Shown: positions 1-6,702, counted from the first letter of the stretch. The stretch: DNA of 9,015 bases from an uncultured Eubacteriales bacterium (GCA_905187655.1 CAJJIV010000036.1:1-9015), one strand, 5' to 3'. Made by a program: numbers and translations. The notes: generated from the letters alone by a model not told the origin.

Positions 1-771
1 TTTTCATCATTTATTATTTTATTTGAATATTTAAAACCATTAAATAACTATGTAACAGATGTGTTTAGTTTTAAACAAATTTTATTAAAATTTGGTTCAT
101 CATCAAAAAGGTTAGAAAACTTTTTAATAAACAACAATATTTTAAATGATGAAAAGGACAATATTAACTGTAGTTTAGTTGCAGATTTAGATATACTATA
201 CTTTGATGAAAATGACAAAAGCTATAACATAAATGTTAAAAGTAATGAAATTTTAAAAATATGCAATAGCGACAAATTAAATTCATTTGAAGAGTTGTTT
301 GTTAATAAAAATTTTGGTCAAAAAAATAAATTGCTTATAAATAAGATTGATTCTAGTATATTGTCTGCAACAGAGTTTAATGCAATTTTTGAATATGTTA
401 ACTCTTGCCAAGATTGTTATTTTAGTGGCACCTTAAAGTATAATTTGGAACTAGTAAATGAATTAAATATCAATGAAGAGAAATATATAAAATTGTTTAA
501 ACTAAATAAATTGGTCAAAAAATTGCCAAATGGAATTGAATCTGATATTAGCAATTGTATTTTGGTCTTTAACCAATATGACAACTTAAAAATTAACCTT
601 CTAAGGGCATACTTAAGTAGTGCAAAAGTTATATGTATTAAACTTGATTTTTCATTAAATGAGCACAAAACTGAGTTTAACCAAATTTTACAAAAAATTA
701 AAAAAGGAATTATTCTTGTCGTGTTAGATTCTGGCAATAATTTTATTATATGTGATAAAAATGTCGAATAA
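1..771 (+). CDS. ABC exporter-like protein, 3' part, with degenerate ATPase domain
   Basis: The reading frame is open from base 1, so this is the C-terminal 256 residues of a longer protein; the GTG at 61 is not a convincing start. The first ~45 residues resemble the end of an ABC-exporter membrane domain and its linker (SSSKRLENFL matches the usual aSaeRi.e.l). The rest follows the order of an exporter nucleotide-binding domain: FSGTLKYNLE (421-450) matches the FsGTIreNi segment after the Q-loop, LPNGIESD (523-546) matches LPdGydT, and LLRAYLSSAKVICI (598-639) matches LARALL..pkilll. The catalytic motifs are gone: Walker A is replaced by CNSDKLNSFEE (about 262-294), LSGGQ by NQYDN (571-585), the Walker B Asp/Glu by Lys/Leu (640-645), and the switch His by Asp near 727. 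ATP hydrolysis by this domain is therefore unlikely. It may be a non-catalytic partner subunit or a decaying gene; the long intact frame favours some retained role. Family assignment is by eye and moderately sure. Confidence 0.6.
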   Translation, partial: FSSFIILFEYLKPLNNYVTDVFSFKQILLKFGSSSKRLENFLINNNILNDEKDNINCSLVADLDILYFDENDKSYNINVKSNEILKICNSDKLNSFEELFVNKNFGQKNKLLINKIDSSILSATEFNAIFEYVNSCQDCYFSGTLKYNLELVNELNINEEKYIKLFKLNKLVKKLPNGIESDISNCILVFNQYDNLKINLLRAYLSSAKVICIKLDFSLNEHKTEFNQILQKIKKGIILVVLDSGNNFIICDKNVE

Positions 772-810
772 AGTCAAAGATTTTGTGCATACTAAGAATG
801 AAAAAATAAA

Positions 811-817
811 AAAGGAG
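811..817 (+). promoter_or_regulatory. Ribosome binding site of the cysteine-rich mini-gene
   Basis: AAAGGAG lies 7 nt upstream of the ATG at 825. This strong Shine-Dalgarno sequence is the main argument that the 37-codon frame is translated. Confidence 0.7.
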
Positions 818-824
818 AAACATT

Positions 825-938
825 ATGGCAAGAACTAAAAATTGTGGTAACTGCTGTAGTTCTAAAAGAATATCTAAAAGATTGTACGATAATAAAAAAT
901 CTACCAAAAGCTGTTCATCTAAGAACTGTGCAAACTAA
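825..938 (+). CDS. Cysteine-rich 37-residue small protein, unknown function
   Basis: An ATG preceded by AAAGGAG opens a 37-codon frame ending in TAA just before a strong hairpin terminator. The peptide has five cysteines: Cys7, Cys10 and Cys11 in a C-x2-C-C cluster (KNCGNCC), and Cys30 and Cys35 in C-x4-C near the C terminus. It is rich in Lys, Arg, Ser and Asn, strongly basic, and has no hydrophobic stretch that could be a signal peptide or membrane helix. It starts 53 nt after the ABC-like gene, on the same strand and with no terminator between them, so co-transcription is possible. I do not recognise a family. The cysteines could bind a metal or form disulfides or thioethers. A modified-peptide precursor exported by the neighbouring transporter is conceivable, but no modification enzyme is visible. 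That it is a gene is well supported by the binding site and terminator; any function is a guess. Confidence 0.65.
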   Translation: MARTKNCGNCCSSKRISKRLYDNKKSTKSCSSKNCAN

Positions 939-944
939 AAAAAC

Positions 945-978
945 AAAAAGAGCCCACTATTTTTGGTGGGCTCTTTTT
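945..978 (+). terminator. Rho-independent terminator after the mini-gene
   Basis: A 13-bp stem pairs 945-957 with 966-978, with core AGAGCCCAC/GTGGGCTCT and an 8-nt loop, and ends in a T-run. It closes the ABC-like/mini-gene transcript and insulates it from ychF. Confidence 0.92.
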
Positions 979-1017
979 ATTTTATTAAAATCACTTTATT
1001 TTTAGTTTATTTTATAG

Positions 1018-1023
1018 TATAAT
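1018..1023 (+). promoter_or_regulatory. Probable -10 element of the ychF operon promoter
   Basis: A perfect TATAAT sits 30 nt before the ychF start and after the preceding terminator. The hexamer 17 bp upstream (TTTATT, 995-1000) is a poor -35, so only the -10 is well supported. A strong AAGGAGAA ribosome binding site follows at 1043-1050. Confidence 0.55.
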
Positions 1024-1053
1024 TTTGTTGTGTATATATCATAAGGAGAAATT

Positions 1054-2151
1054 ATGGAACTTGGAGTTATTGGTCTTCCAAATGTAGGTAAAAGCACATT
1101 GTTTAATGCATTAACAAATGCCGGTGCTGAAAGTGCAAATTATCCTTTTTGCACAATAGAACCAAACGTTGGTATTGTTGATGTGCCAGATGACAGGCTT
1201 ACCCAACTAGCAAAATTATATAATTCAAAAAAAATAACACCAGCAAGTCTTAAGTTTGTTGACATTGCAGGTCTTGTTAAAGGAGCAAGTAAAGGCGAAG
1301 GGCTTGGGAATAAATTTTTAGCATCAATAAGAGAATGTGATGCTATTGTTCATGTTGTAAGATGTTTTAAAGATGAAAACATTACTCATGTTAATGGAAC
1401 AATTGACCCTGCAAGAGATATAGATATAATAAATACTGAATTAATTTTATCTGACTTAGAAAGTCTAGAAAGACAGCGTGGTAAATTTGAAAAATCTGCT
1501 AAAGCAGGAGATAAAGAAGCGGGGATACAGTTAAAAATAATTGATAAAATTATTGATGTACTTAACAATGGCAAACTTGCAAAAACCATACCATTTACTG
1601 AAGAAGTAAATCTGTTTGTTAAACAATTGTTTTTAATAACCAATAAGCCAGTTATTTATGCTTGCAATATAGCAGAAAAATCTTTAAGTGAAGATTATGA
1701 AAATTTGTCAGAAGTTAAAATTGTTAAAGAAATAGCCCAAAAAGAAGATAGTGAAGTTTTGGTAATAAGCGCAAAAGTTGAACAAGAGTTAACTGAATTG
1801 CCAGAAGAGGAAAGACAAATGTTCCTAGATGACTTAGGTTTAAAAGAAAGTGGTTTAAACAGAATTATAAGACTTGGTTATAAACTTTTAGGTCAAATTT
1901 CATACCTAACTGCAGGTGAGAAAGAAGTAAGGGCGTGGACAATTTTAAATGGAACAAAAGCGCCACAAGCCGCAGGTAAAATACATAGCGACTTTGAGCG
2001 CGGGTTTATTAAGGCAGAAGTTGTTGACTACAACGATATAATAAAATATGGTGGTTTTAATGGTGCCAAAGAAAATGGTAAGGTAAGAGTTGAAGGCAAA
2101 GATTATGTCGTCAAAGAGGGCGATGTAATGTTGTTTAAATTTAATGTATAA
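1054..2151 (+). CDS. ychF: Ribosome-binding, redox-responsive ATPase YchF (OLA1 family)
   Basis: The 365-residue product matches the usual YchF length (about 363-366) from end to end. The N-terminal P-loop domain starts with GLPNVGKST (residues 7-15), then DIAGLVKGASKGEG (70-83) as the G3 region. NIAE (205-208) stands in place of the GTPase NKxD motif, the known reason this family prefers ATP to GTP. A helical insert spans about 125-190, and the C-terminal TGS domain (about 280-363) has the conserved stretches RAWTI and HSDFERGFIKAEV. YchF proteins bind ribosomes and, in bacteria studied, affect oxidative-stress responses and translation quality; the exact role is unsettled. The ATG at 1054 is set by AAGGAGAA a few bases upstream and by the family N terminus. 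It opens a forward block of translation genes, and prmA begins 12 nt after its stop, so it is probably the first gene of that operon. Confidence 0.97.
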   Translation: MELGVIGLPNVGKSTLFNALTNAGAESANYPFCTIEPNVGIVDVPDDRLTQLAKLYNSKKITPASLKFVDIAGLVKGASKGEGLGNKFLASIRECDAIVHVVRCFKDENITHVNGTIDPARDIDIINTELILSDLESLERQRGKFEKSAKAGDKEAGIQLKIIDKIIDVLNNGKLAKTIPFTEEVNLFVKQLFLITNKPVIYACNIAEKSLSEDYENLSEVKIVKEIAQKEDSEVLVISAKVEQELTELPEEERQMFLDDLGLKESGLNRIIRLGYKLLGQISYLTAGEKEVRAWTILNGTKAPQAAGKIHSDFERGFIKAEVVDYNDIIKYGGFNGAKENGKVRVEGKDYVVKEGDVMLFKFNV

Positions 2152-2163
2152 AGGGGTTGAACT

Positions 2164-3105
2164 ATGATTTTAACAAAAGTTATTGTTAATACTACCACAG
2201 AAGCAAGTGATTTAGTTGCAAATATCTTAATTCAAAATGGAAGTAGTGGTGCAACAATTGTAGACAAAAGCGATGTTATTAATTTTATGCATCAATATCC
2301 AGCACTAAATTACGATCCAAATATTGTGAGTTGCTATCCAGAACAGGTTTTAGTTGTTGGAGTATTGGCGCCGGAATCTGCAGATTCAGGTGTAAAATCA
2401 ATTAAAATGGACCTGCAGCAGTTGTTAAAAAATAGTCCATTTAATGTTGGTGAGCTTTCTGTTAGAACCGAAAGCGTTAATGATGAACATTGGCTTGATA
2501 TTTGGATGGATTATTACAGACCATTTTCGGTTGGAAAACTTAAAATTTATGCAAGTTGGCAAACAAGAAAGCACGATTTGTTTAAACTGCCAATAGTATT
2601 AAATCCTGGACCTGCTTTTGGTACTGGTCAGCACCCAACAACAGAATTAACATTAAAAGCAATGCAAGAGATTAATCTTAAAAACAAAATCCTTTTAGAT
2701 ATCGGCTGTGGTTCTGGCATTCTTGGAATTGCAGGAATAAAACTTGGGGCATCAAAGGCATATTTAATTGATATAGATGATGTAGCACTTGATGCAAGCA
2801 ACGAAAATAGCGAACTAAATGGAGTTTTAGATAGAGTTGAAATACTAAAAAAAGACCTTATCTATTCTCCGAGTGATGATATTGTTGCTGGTTGCATAGT
2901 TATGAATATTACTAGCGAAGTAGCAATTGACTATGCTCCAAATATTAAACACAATTTAATTGTTGGCGGGTATGCAATAGTAAGTGGCATTTTGCCAGAG
3001 TTCGCCGAAGATGTTGCCAATAAATATAAAGAAAATGGCTGTGAAATAATTAAAAAATATGAAAAAGATAATTGGGTAAGTTACTTAATTATACGAAGGC
3101 AGTAA
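2164..3105 (+). CDS. prmA: Ribosomal protein L11 methyltransferase
   Basis: PrmA uses S-adenosylmethionine to methylate amino groups of ribosomal protein L11 in the cytoplasm. The 313-residue length is typical. An N-terminal substrate-recognition domain (about 1-105) is followed by DEHWLDIWMDYYRPF (107-121), the family hallmark NPGPAFGTGQHPTT (147-160), and a Rossmann methyltransferase fold with the AdoMet motif LLDIGCGSGILG (177-188) and the acidic loop DIDDVALDA (203-211). The usual ANI catalytic-loop motif is MNITSEV (247-253), a mild variant. The start at 2164 has AAGGGG about 8 nt upstream, just after the ychF stop. Placement directly before rsmE and mtaB copies the Firmicutes order (yqeT-yqeU-yqeV in Bacillus subtilis), but ychF lies upstream where dnaJ is often found. 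Confidence 0.97.
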   Translation: MILTKVIVNTTTEASDLVANILIQNGSSGATIVDKSDVINFMHQYPALNYDPNIVSCYPEQVLVVGVLAPESADSGVKSIKMDLQQLLKNSPFNVGELSVRTESVNDEHWLDIWMDYYRPFSVGKLKIYASWQTRKHDLFKLPIVLNPGPAFGTGQHPTTELTLKAMQEINLKNKILLDIGCGSGILGIAGIKLGASKAYLIDIDDVALDASNENSELNGVLDRVEILKKDLIYSPSDDIVAGCIVMNITSEVAIDYAPNIKHNLIVGGYAIVSGILPEFAEDVANKYKENGCEIIKKYEKDNWVSYLIIRRQ

Positions 3106-3108
3106 TCT

Positions 3109-3822
3109 ATGCACCGATTTTATTTAAGCGCAGAAGAGTTGCAAGCAGGTGAAATTAAAAGTGAAGAGTTTAATCATCTTAAAAATGTTTTAAGAATGAA
3201 AGAAAAAGACAAGTTTGTTGCAATATGCAATAATTGCAATAATTATTTTTGTACAATTGATAAAATTAACAAAAATTCTGCAAATTTTACAGTAGATAAA
3301 ATTGAGCTTAATGAAGCAAATCCTAAATTTAAGCTTGCTATTTTTCAGGGGCTTGCAAAAGGTGAAAAACTTGAATTAGTTGCACAAAAAGCGACAGAAA
3401 TTGGGGTAAGCTCAATCTTTCCAACATATTTTTCTAATTGTGATGTAAAGCCATATACAAACAAAATTTCAAGGCTTGAAAAAATTTGCATAAGTGCTTG
3501 CAAACAATGTGGCAGAAGCATAGTTCCGCAAATTAGCGATTGCGTAACAATAAAAGATTTACCCAATTTGCTAAAAAATTACGATATATGCCTTTTGGCT
3601 AACGAAAGGGAAGATAATAAGCAGTTGCTAGATATTTTAAATGAATATAAAAATGTTAACTCTGTGGCCGTTATCGTTGGTCCAGAAGGAGGATTTAGCA
3701 CAACTGAATTAGAAATTCTTAAAAGTTATGCAATAAGTGCAAGTCTTGGTAAAAGAATTTTGCGTACTGAAACCGCAGGTATTTATTTAATGTCGGTGCT
3801 AAGTAGTTTTTATGGGGCATAA
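3109..3822 (+). CDS. rsmE: 16S rRNA (uracil-1498-N3)-methyltransferase
   Basis: RsmE methylates N3 of U1498 in 16S rRNA at the subunit interface, using S-adenosylmethionine, and belongs to the SPOUT knot superfamily. The 237-residue product has an N-terminal PUA-like domain with HLKNVLRMKEKD (23-34), the central segment LAKGEKLELVAQKATEIGV (82-100), and the C-terminal knot with VGPEGGFS (190-197) and LGKRILRTETA (213-223), which bind the cofactor. The usual ERSvvK substrate motif is FSNCDVK here (108-114), losing its arginine; the rest is canonical, so function is still expected. The start has GAAGG about 9 nt upstream inside the end of prmA, 3 nt after that gene's stop, and mtaB follows after 2 nt. 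This spacing indicates co-transcription and probably coupled translation. Confidence 0.96.
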   Translation: MHRFYLSAEELQAGEIKSEEFNHLKNVLRMKEKDKFVAICNNCNNYFCTIDKINKNSANFTVDKIELNEANPKFKLAIFQGLAKGEKLELVAQKATEIGVSSIFPTYFSNCDVKPYTNKISRLEKICISACKQCGRSIVPQISDCVTIKDLPNLLKNYDICLLANEREDNKQLLDILNEYKNVNSVAVIVGPEGGFSTTELEILKSYAISASLGKRILRTETAGIYLMSVLSSFYGA

Positions 3823-3824
3823 AA

Positions 3825-5090
3825 ATGAAGTTTTGTATAATTACTCTTGGTTGTAAAGTAAATAGTTACGAAAGTGATAGCCTTTTTAAGCAAATTGAAA
3901 AGGCTGGTCATACTGTGTCTAACAAATTGGAAGTTGCAGATGTATATATAATTAACAGTTGTGCAGTAACAACCGAAGCTGAACATAAAAGCCGAGAAGT
4001 GATTGCAAAAATAAACAAAATCAACGAAAATGCAAAAATATATGTTTGTGGGTGTTCTAGTCAATTGCACCCAGCAAGTTTTTTATCTAAAAAGAATGTT
4101 GTTGCTGTGCTTGGTACTGAAAGCAAAGATAAGTTATTAGATATAATTAACAAAAATTTACAGGGCGACCAGCGTGAAAAAATAAATGACAAAACGTATA
4201 ATGAAAATTATACTGCTAATATTATTAAGACTAGGACATTTATAAAAGTACAAGATGGTTGTAATAATTTTTGCACTTATTGCATTATTCCATATGTTCG
4301 AGGCAGAGAAAGAAGTAGAACCATTGAAGATATAGACAAAGAACTACAAGAAATTTATGGCAAAACAAATGAAGTGGTTATTGTTGGAATTAATATGGCG
4401 GCCTATGGTAAAGACTTAAAGCCAGCAAGAACGGTAAGCGACATTATTGGGCTTTTTAGAAAGTACGAAGGCTTACGACTGAGGTTTAGTTCGTTTGAAA
4501 TGGGGACTATTACTGAAGAATTTTTAATTGAAGCACAAAAGCTAGAAGGTTTTTGCCCATTTTTTCATATTTCTTTACAAAGTGCTTCAAACAATGTACT
4601 TAATAAAATGAACCGAAAGTATCAAATTGAAGATTACATTAAAACGGTAGACCTAGTACGAAAATACTTTCCAAACGCAAACATTTCTACCGATATTATT
4701 GTTGGCTTTCCTACCGAAACAGAAGAAGATTTTGTTTGTGGTTTAAAAAATATAGCAAATATTAAATTCGGAAATGTTCACATTTTCCCTTATTCAAGTA
4801 GAGAGGGAACAGTTGCAAGCAAGTATAAAGTTTTAAACGGAGCGATAGTTAAAGACAGAATAAGTCGACTTAAACAAATTACCGATAAAAGTAGAGAAAA
4901 GTACATAAACAGTTTGCTTGGTCAAACAGATGAAGTTTTGTTTGAAGAACAAGAAGATGGTTATTATGTAGGCTTTACTAAAACTTATATTAAGTGTTAT
5001 GTTAAAAGTAATTGTAAACTAGAAAATAAAATTATTGATGTAAAACTAATTAGCCCATTAAAAAATGGTATTTTAGGAGAAATTATTTAG
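3825..5090 (+). CDS. mtaB: tRNA t6A37 methylthiotransferase MtaB (radical SAM)
   Basis: MtaB inserts a methylthio group at C2 of N6-threonylcarbamoyladenosine-37 in ANN-decoding tRNAs, giving ms2t6A. The 421-residue product has all three family domains. The N-terminal UPF0004 domain carries the auxiliary 4Fe-4S ligands Cys10 (TLGCKVNSYES), Cys46 (NSCAVTTEAEHKSR) and Cys77 (CGCSSQ). The radical SAM domain holds the C-x3-C-x2-C cluster at Cys146, Cys150 and Cys153 (DGCNNFCTYCIIPYVRGRERSR). A TRAM-like RNA-binding domain spans about 355-420. The TLGCKVN start distinguishes MtaB from MiaB and RimO. There is no strong ribosome binding site; GGGG about 8 nt upstream and the 2-nt gap to rsmE suggest translational coupling. 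Oxygen-sensitive iron-sulfur clusters fit an anaerobic host. It corresponds to yqeV of Bacillus subtilis in both sequence and neighbourhood. Confidence 0.96.
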   Translation: MKFCIITLGCKVNSYESDSLFKQIEKAGHTVSNKLEVADVYIINSCAVTTEAEHKSREVIAKINKINENAKIYVCGCSSQLHPASFLSKKNVVAVLGTESKDKLLDIINKNLQGDQREKINDKTYNENYTANIIKTRTFIKVQDGCNNFCTYCIIPYVRGRERSRTIEDIDKELQEIYGKTNEVVIVGINMAAYGKDLKPARTVSDIIGLFRKYEGLRLRFSSFEMGTITEEFLIEAQKLEGFCPFFHISLQSASNNVLNKMNRKYQIEDYIKTVDLVRKYFPNANISTDIIVGFPTETEEDFVCGLKNIANIKFGNVHIFPYSSREGTVASKYKVLNGAIVKDRISRLKQITDKSREKYINSLLGQTDEVLFEEQEDGYYVGFTKTYIKCYVKSNCKLENKIIDVKLISPLKNGILGEII

Positions 5091-5091
5091 T

Positions 5092-5499
5092 ATGGATGAT
5101 TGTATTTTTTGTAAGATTGTTAAAGGAGATATTCCAAGTTATAAAATATATGAAGATAAGTATACTTATGCATTTTTAGACATAGCTGGCGATGTAGAAG
5201 GACATACTTTGGTAATTCCTAAATCTCATTGTACAAACGTGTTAGATGCAAGTAATGAAACACTGCATCATGTAATGGACACGGTAAAATTAATTTCAAC
5301 TCATTATGTTAACAATTGTAAGTATAGCGGTGTTAACATAATTAATGCAACAGGTAAAGATGCTGAGCAAAGTGTTCTTCATTTGCATTTTCATGTTTTT
5401 CCAAGGAAATTTAATGATGGAGTTAATGGGTTTCCTCATAACGAGAAGAAAGAACTTGATTTTAATTTTATTAAAAATAAATTACAAATTACAAAATAA
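5092..5499 (+). CDS. HIT-family nucleotide hydrolase (HinT-like)
   Basis: Histidine-triad proteins hydrolyse nucleoside phosphoramidates or acyl-nucleotides such as aminoacyl-AMP; the substrate here is unknown. The 135-residue product has the usual N terminus CIFCKIVKGDIPSYKIYED, with the zinc-type CxxC pair Cys4/Cys7, a central GHTLVIPKSH (37-46), and the catalytic triad His97, His99 and His101 in HLHFHVFP. The nucleophile is expected to be the middle histidine of the triad. The ATG lies 1 nt after the mtaB stop, with AGGAGA (5075-5080) inside the end of mtaB as its ribosome binding site, so the two are almost certainly translated from one message. A HIT gene between mtaB and rpsU is a common clostridial arrangement, consistent with a housekeeping role linked to translation, perhaps clearing stray aminoacyl-adenylates (inference). 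Confidence 0.94.
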   Translation: MDDCIFCKIVKGDIPSYKIYEDKYTYAFLDIAGDVEGHTLVIPKSHCTNVLDASNETLHHVMDTVKLISTHYVNNCKYSGVNIINATGKDAEQSVLHLHFHVFPRKFNDGVNGFPHNEKKELDFNFIKNKLQITK

Positions 5500-5502
5500 A
5501 TA

Positions 5503-5531
5503 TTGACAATTTAATGTTATTTTGTTAAACT
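5503..5531 (+). promoter_or_regulatory. Housekeeping-type promoter of rpsU
   Basis: A perfect TTGACA (5503-5508) is 17 bp from TAAACT (5526-5531), which is preceded by an extended -10 TG at 5523-5524. It begins 3 nt after the HIT stop with no terminator between, so rpsU can be read both from the operon and from its own promoter. Confidence 0.75.
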
Positions 5532-5568
5532 TTTTAAAGTAATTTAAGAAAAAGCGAGGTGAAACAGG

Positions 5569-5751
5569 GTGAGTACCGTTAAAGTTGGTGAAAACGAAAC
5601 ACTTGATAGTGCATTAAAACGCTTTAAAAGAAAATGTCAAAAAGATGGAATCATAGGTGATATTCGTAAAAAAGAAGCTTATGTTAAACCAAGCGTAAAA
5701 AAGAAAATGAAATCTGAAGCTGCACAAAAGCGTAATCGCAAAAATGGCTAA
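5569..5751 (+). CDS. rpsU: 30S ribosomal protein S21
   Basis: The 60-residue, very basic product matches bacterial S21 throughout: VKVGENETLDSALKRFKRKC near the start, the QKDGI turn, and the basic tail VKPSVKKKMKSEAAQKRNRK. S21 binds the 30S subunit near the 3' end of 16S rRNA and helps translation initiation. The start codon is GTG at 5569, fixed by GAGGTG (5556-5561) 7 nt upstream and by the family N terminus (usually M-S-x-V-x-V-G-E-N-E). It is the last gene of the forward block, has its own strong promoter, and ends 3 nt before a terminator hairpin, so it can be expressed well above the modification genes upstream. Confidence 0.97.
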   Translation: MSTVKVGENETLDSALKRFKRKCQKDGIIGDIRKKEAYVKPSVKKKMKSEAAQKRNRKNG

Positions 5752-5754
5752 AAT

Positions 5755-5787
5755 AAAAAACCTTCACATTGCAGGTGAAGGTTTTTT
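5755..5787 (+). terminator. Bidirectional terminator between rpsU and the DUF11 gene
   Basis: CCTTCAC (5761-5767) pairs with GTGAAGG (5775-5781), flanked by six As and six Ts that extend the stem to 13 bp around a 7-nt loop. The A-run and T-run let it work in both directions, serving rpsU and the convergent reverse-strand gene that ends at 5804. Confidence 0.92.
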
Positions 5788-5803
5788 ATTTTCTATTTAT
5801 TAT

Positions 5804-6631
5804 TTATTCACTTATATAACCTGTTATGGTAACAACGGTTGTCGTTCCTGAAGCAACTGTTATGCTAGGTCCTGTTGTTGATGGCAATACAAAGTTGTTA
5901 GTAGAATTTAGGGTATAGTCAGAACTTGTTAATGTTTCTGTTGCTCCGCCACTTATTCTTAGTGTAACAGAATTTATTTCAAAATTTGTTGGCAATTGGT
6001 CGGTTATGCTATCTACTGTTGCATCGGTCGAAGTGTTGTTGTTTAATGTAATAATATAGCTAAAAACTTGGTTTGGGAAAACCTCTGTTTCTGATGCTAA
6101 TTTAGACACCGTTAAAGCGTCTTCACTATTTTTTTTTTGAATGGTACTATGCGCAAAGGCAGTTACCGTTCCAGTAGATGTGTATCCAATTCCTTGAACT
6201 GAATTTGTTATTGCAGTGATTGTTGATGGCAAATTAAATATAACTTGACTATTATAAGTTAATGTCATTGTTTGACCAACATTAAGTTGTTGCAGTGTAA
6301 AAGTTAATGGATTTGTTGCAATTGGGCTAACAGCATAACTTGTACTTCCCACTGTAAGTTTTCCACTTCCAACTACATAGGCAAGATTTCCACCACCAAG
6401 ATCATCAATAATTCTTACGCCTGTTAAAAAGTTAGAGCCTGAATTGGTTATTGTAACTGTATAACTAATAATGCTTCCGGCACTAAAGGTAGTAGGGTTC
6501 GCTGTTTTTGTAATAGTTAACCCACTAGAAGTATTTAATTCAATTGATGAAGTGTTTGAAGTCCCGGTTAAACTTTCAGTTGAGCCAGAAAAAGAATAAA
6601 TAACCGTAGCTTGATTTGTAATTGTAGACAT
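5804..6631 (-). CDS. DUF11-type repeat protein, possible surface or spore protein
   Basis: The 275-residue product is rich in Thr, Ser and Asn and has no cysteine or tryptophan. It has two immunoglobulin-like DUF11 repeats: one at about 38-135 (GLTITKTANPTTFSAGSIIS, then YTVTITNSG) and one at about 172-275 (ALTVSKLAS...VFPNQVFSYIITLNNN). Each is preceded by a short TN-type strand segment, ITNQATVIYSF (4-14) and ITNSVQGIGYTS (141-152), so the protein looks like a duplicated unit. The ATG at 6631 is chosen because AGGAGGAG lies 5 nt upstream; an in-frame ATG at 6655 would place that site inside the gene. There is no signal peptide, membrane anchor or sorting motif, odd for a fold usually found on cell surfaces. 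Delivery by mother-cell lysis, as for spore coats, would explain this, and the upstream promoter elements resemble SigK sites. The fold call is fairly sure; the location is inference. Confidence 0.8.
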   Translation of the reverse strand: MSTITNQATVIYSFSGSTESLTGTSNTSSIELNTSSGLTITKTANPTTFSAGSIISYTVTITNSGSNFLTGVRIIDDLGGGNLAYVVGSGKLTVGSTSYAVSPIATNPLTFTLQQLNVGQTMTLTYNSQVIFNLPSTITAITNSVQGIGYTSTGTVTAFAHSTIQKKNSEDALTVSKLASETEVFPNQVFSYIITLNNNTSTDATVDSITDQLPTNFEINSVTLRISGGATETLTSSDYTLNSTNNFVLPSTTGPSITVASGTTTVVTITGYISE

Positions 6632-6636
6632 AATAT

Positions 6637-6644
6637 CTCCTCCT
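6637..6644 (-). promoter_or_regulatory. Ribosome binding site fixing the DUF11 gene start
   Basis: On the reverse strand this reads AGGAGGAG, ending 5 nt before the ATG at 6631. Its strength decides against the longer reading from 6655. Confidence 0.85.
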
Positions 6645-6657
6645 GTTTTATTCAATG

Positions 6658-6686
6658 TATAATATGCAAATTTTATAATTATGGTG
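6658..6686 (-). promoter_or_regulatory. Possible SigK-type sporulation promoter of the DUF11 gene
   Basis: On the reverse strand, CACC (6686-6683) is followed after exactly 16 bp by CATATTATA (6666-6658). This fits the Bacillus SigK consensus (mACm, 16 bp, CATAnnnTA). Transcription would start near 6650, about 20 nt before the ATG and just upstream of the ribosome binding site. No good housekeeping promoter was seen for this gene. In AT-rich DNA a chance match is possible. Confidence 0.4.
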
Positions 6687-6702
6687 TAAGATATTTATTA
6701 AT

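Noticed and set aside
61..63. GTG as the start of the ABC-like gene
   Set aside because: The frame stays open to base 1, the preceding codons read like the end of an exporter membrane domain, and no ribosome binding site precedes the GTG.
417..737. Reverse-strand open frame of 106 codons inside the ABC-like gene
   Set aside because: It is antisense to a longer frame with recognisable ABC landmarks, has no ribosome binding site, and its composition is what AT-rich antisense DNA gives.
3345..4070. Reverse-strand frames opposite rsmE and mtaB (3345-3566 and 3810-4070)
   Set aside because: Both overlap well-recognised methyltransferase genes on the other strand and resemble no known protein.
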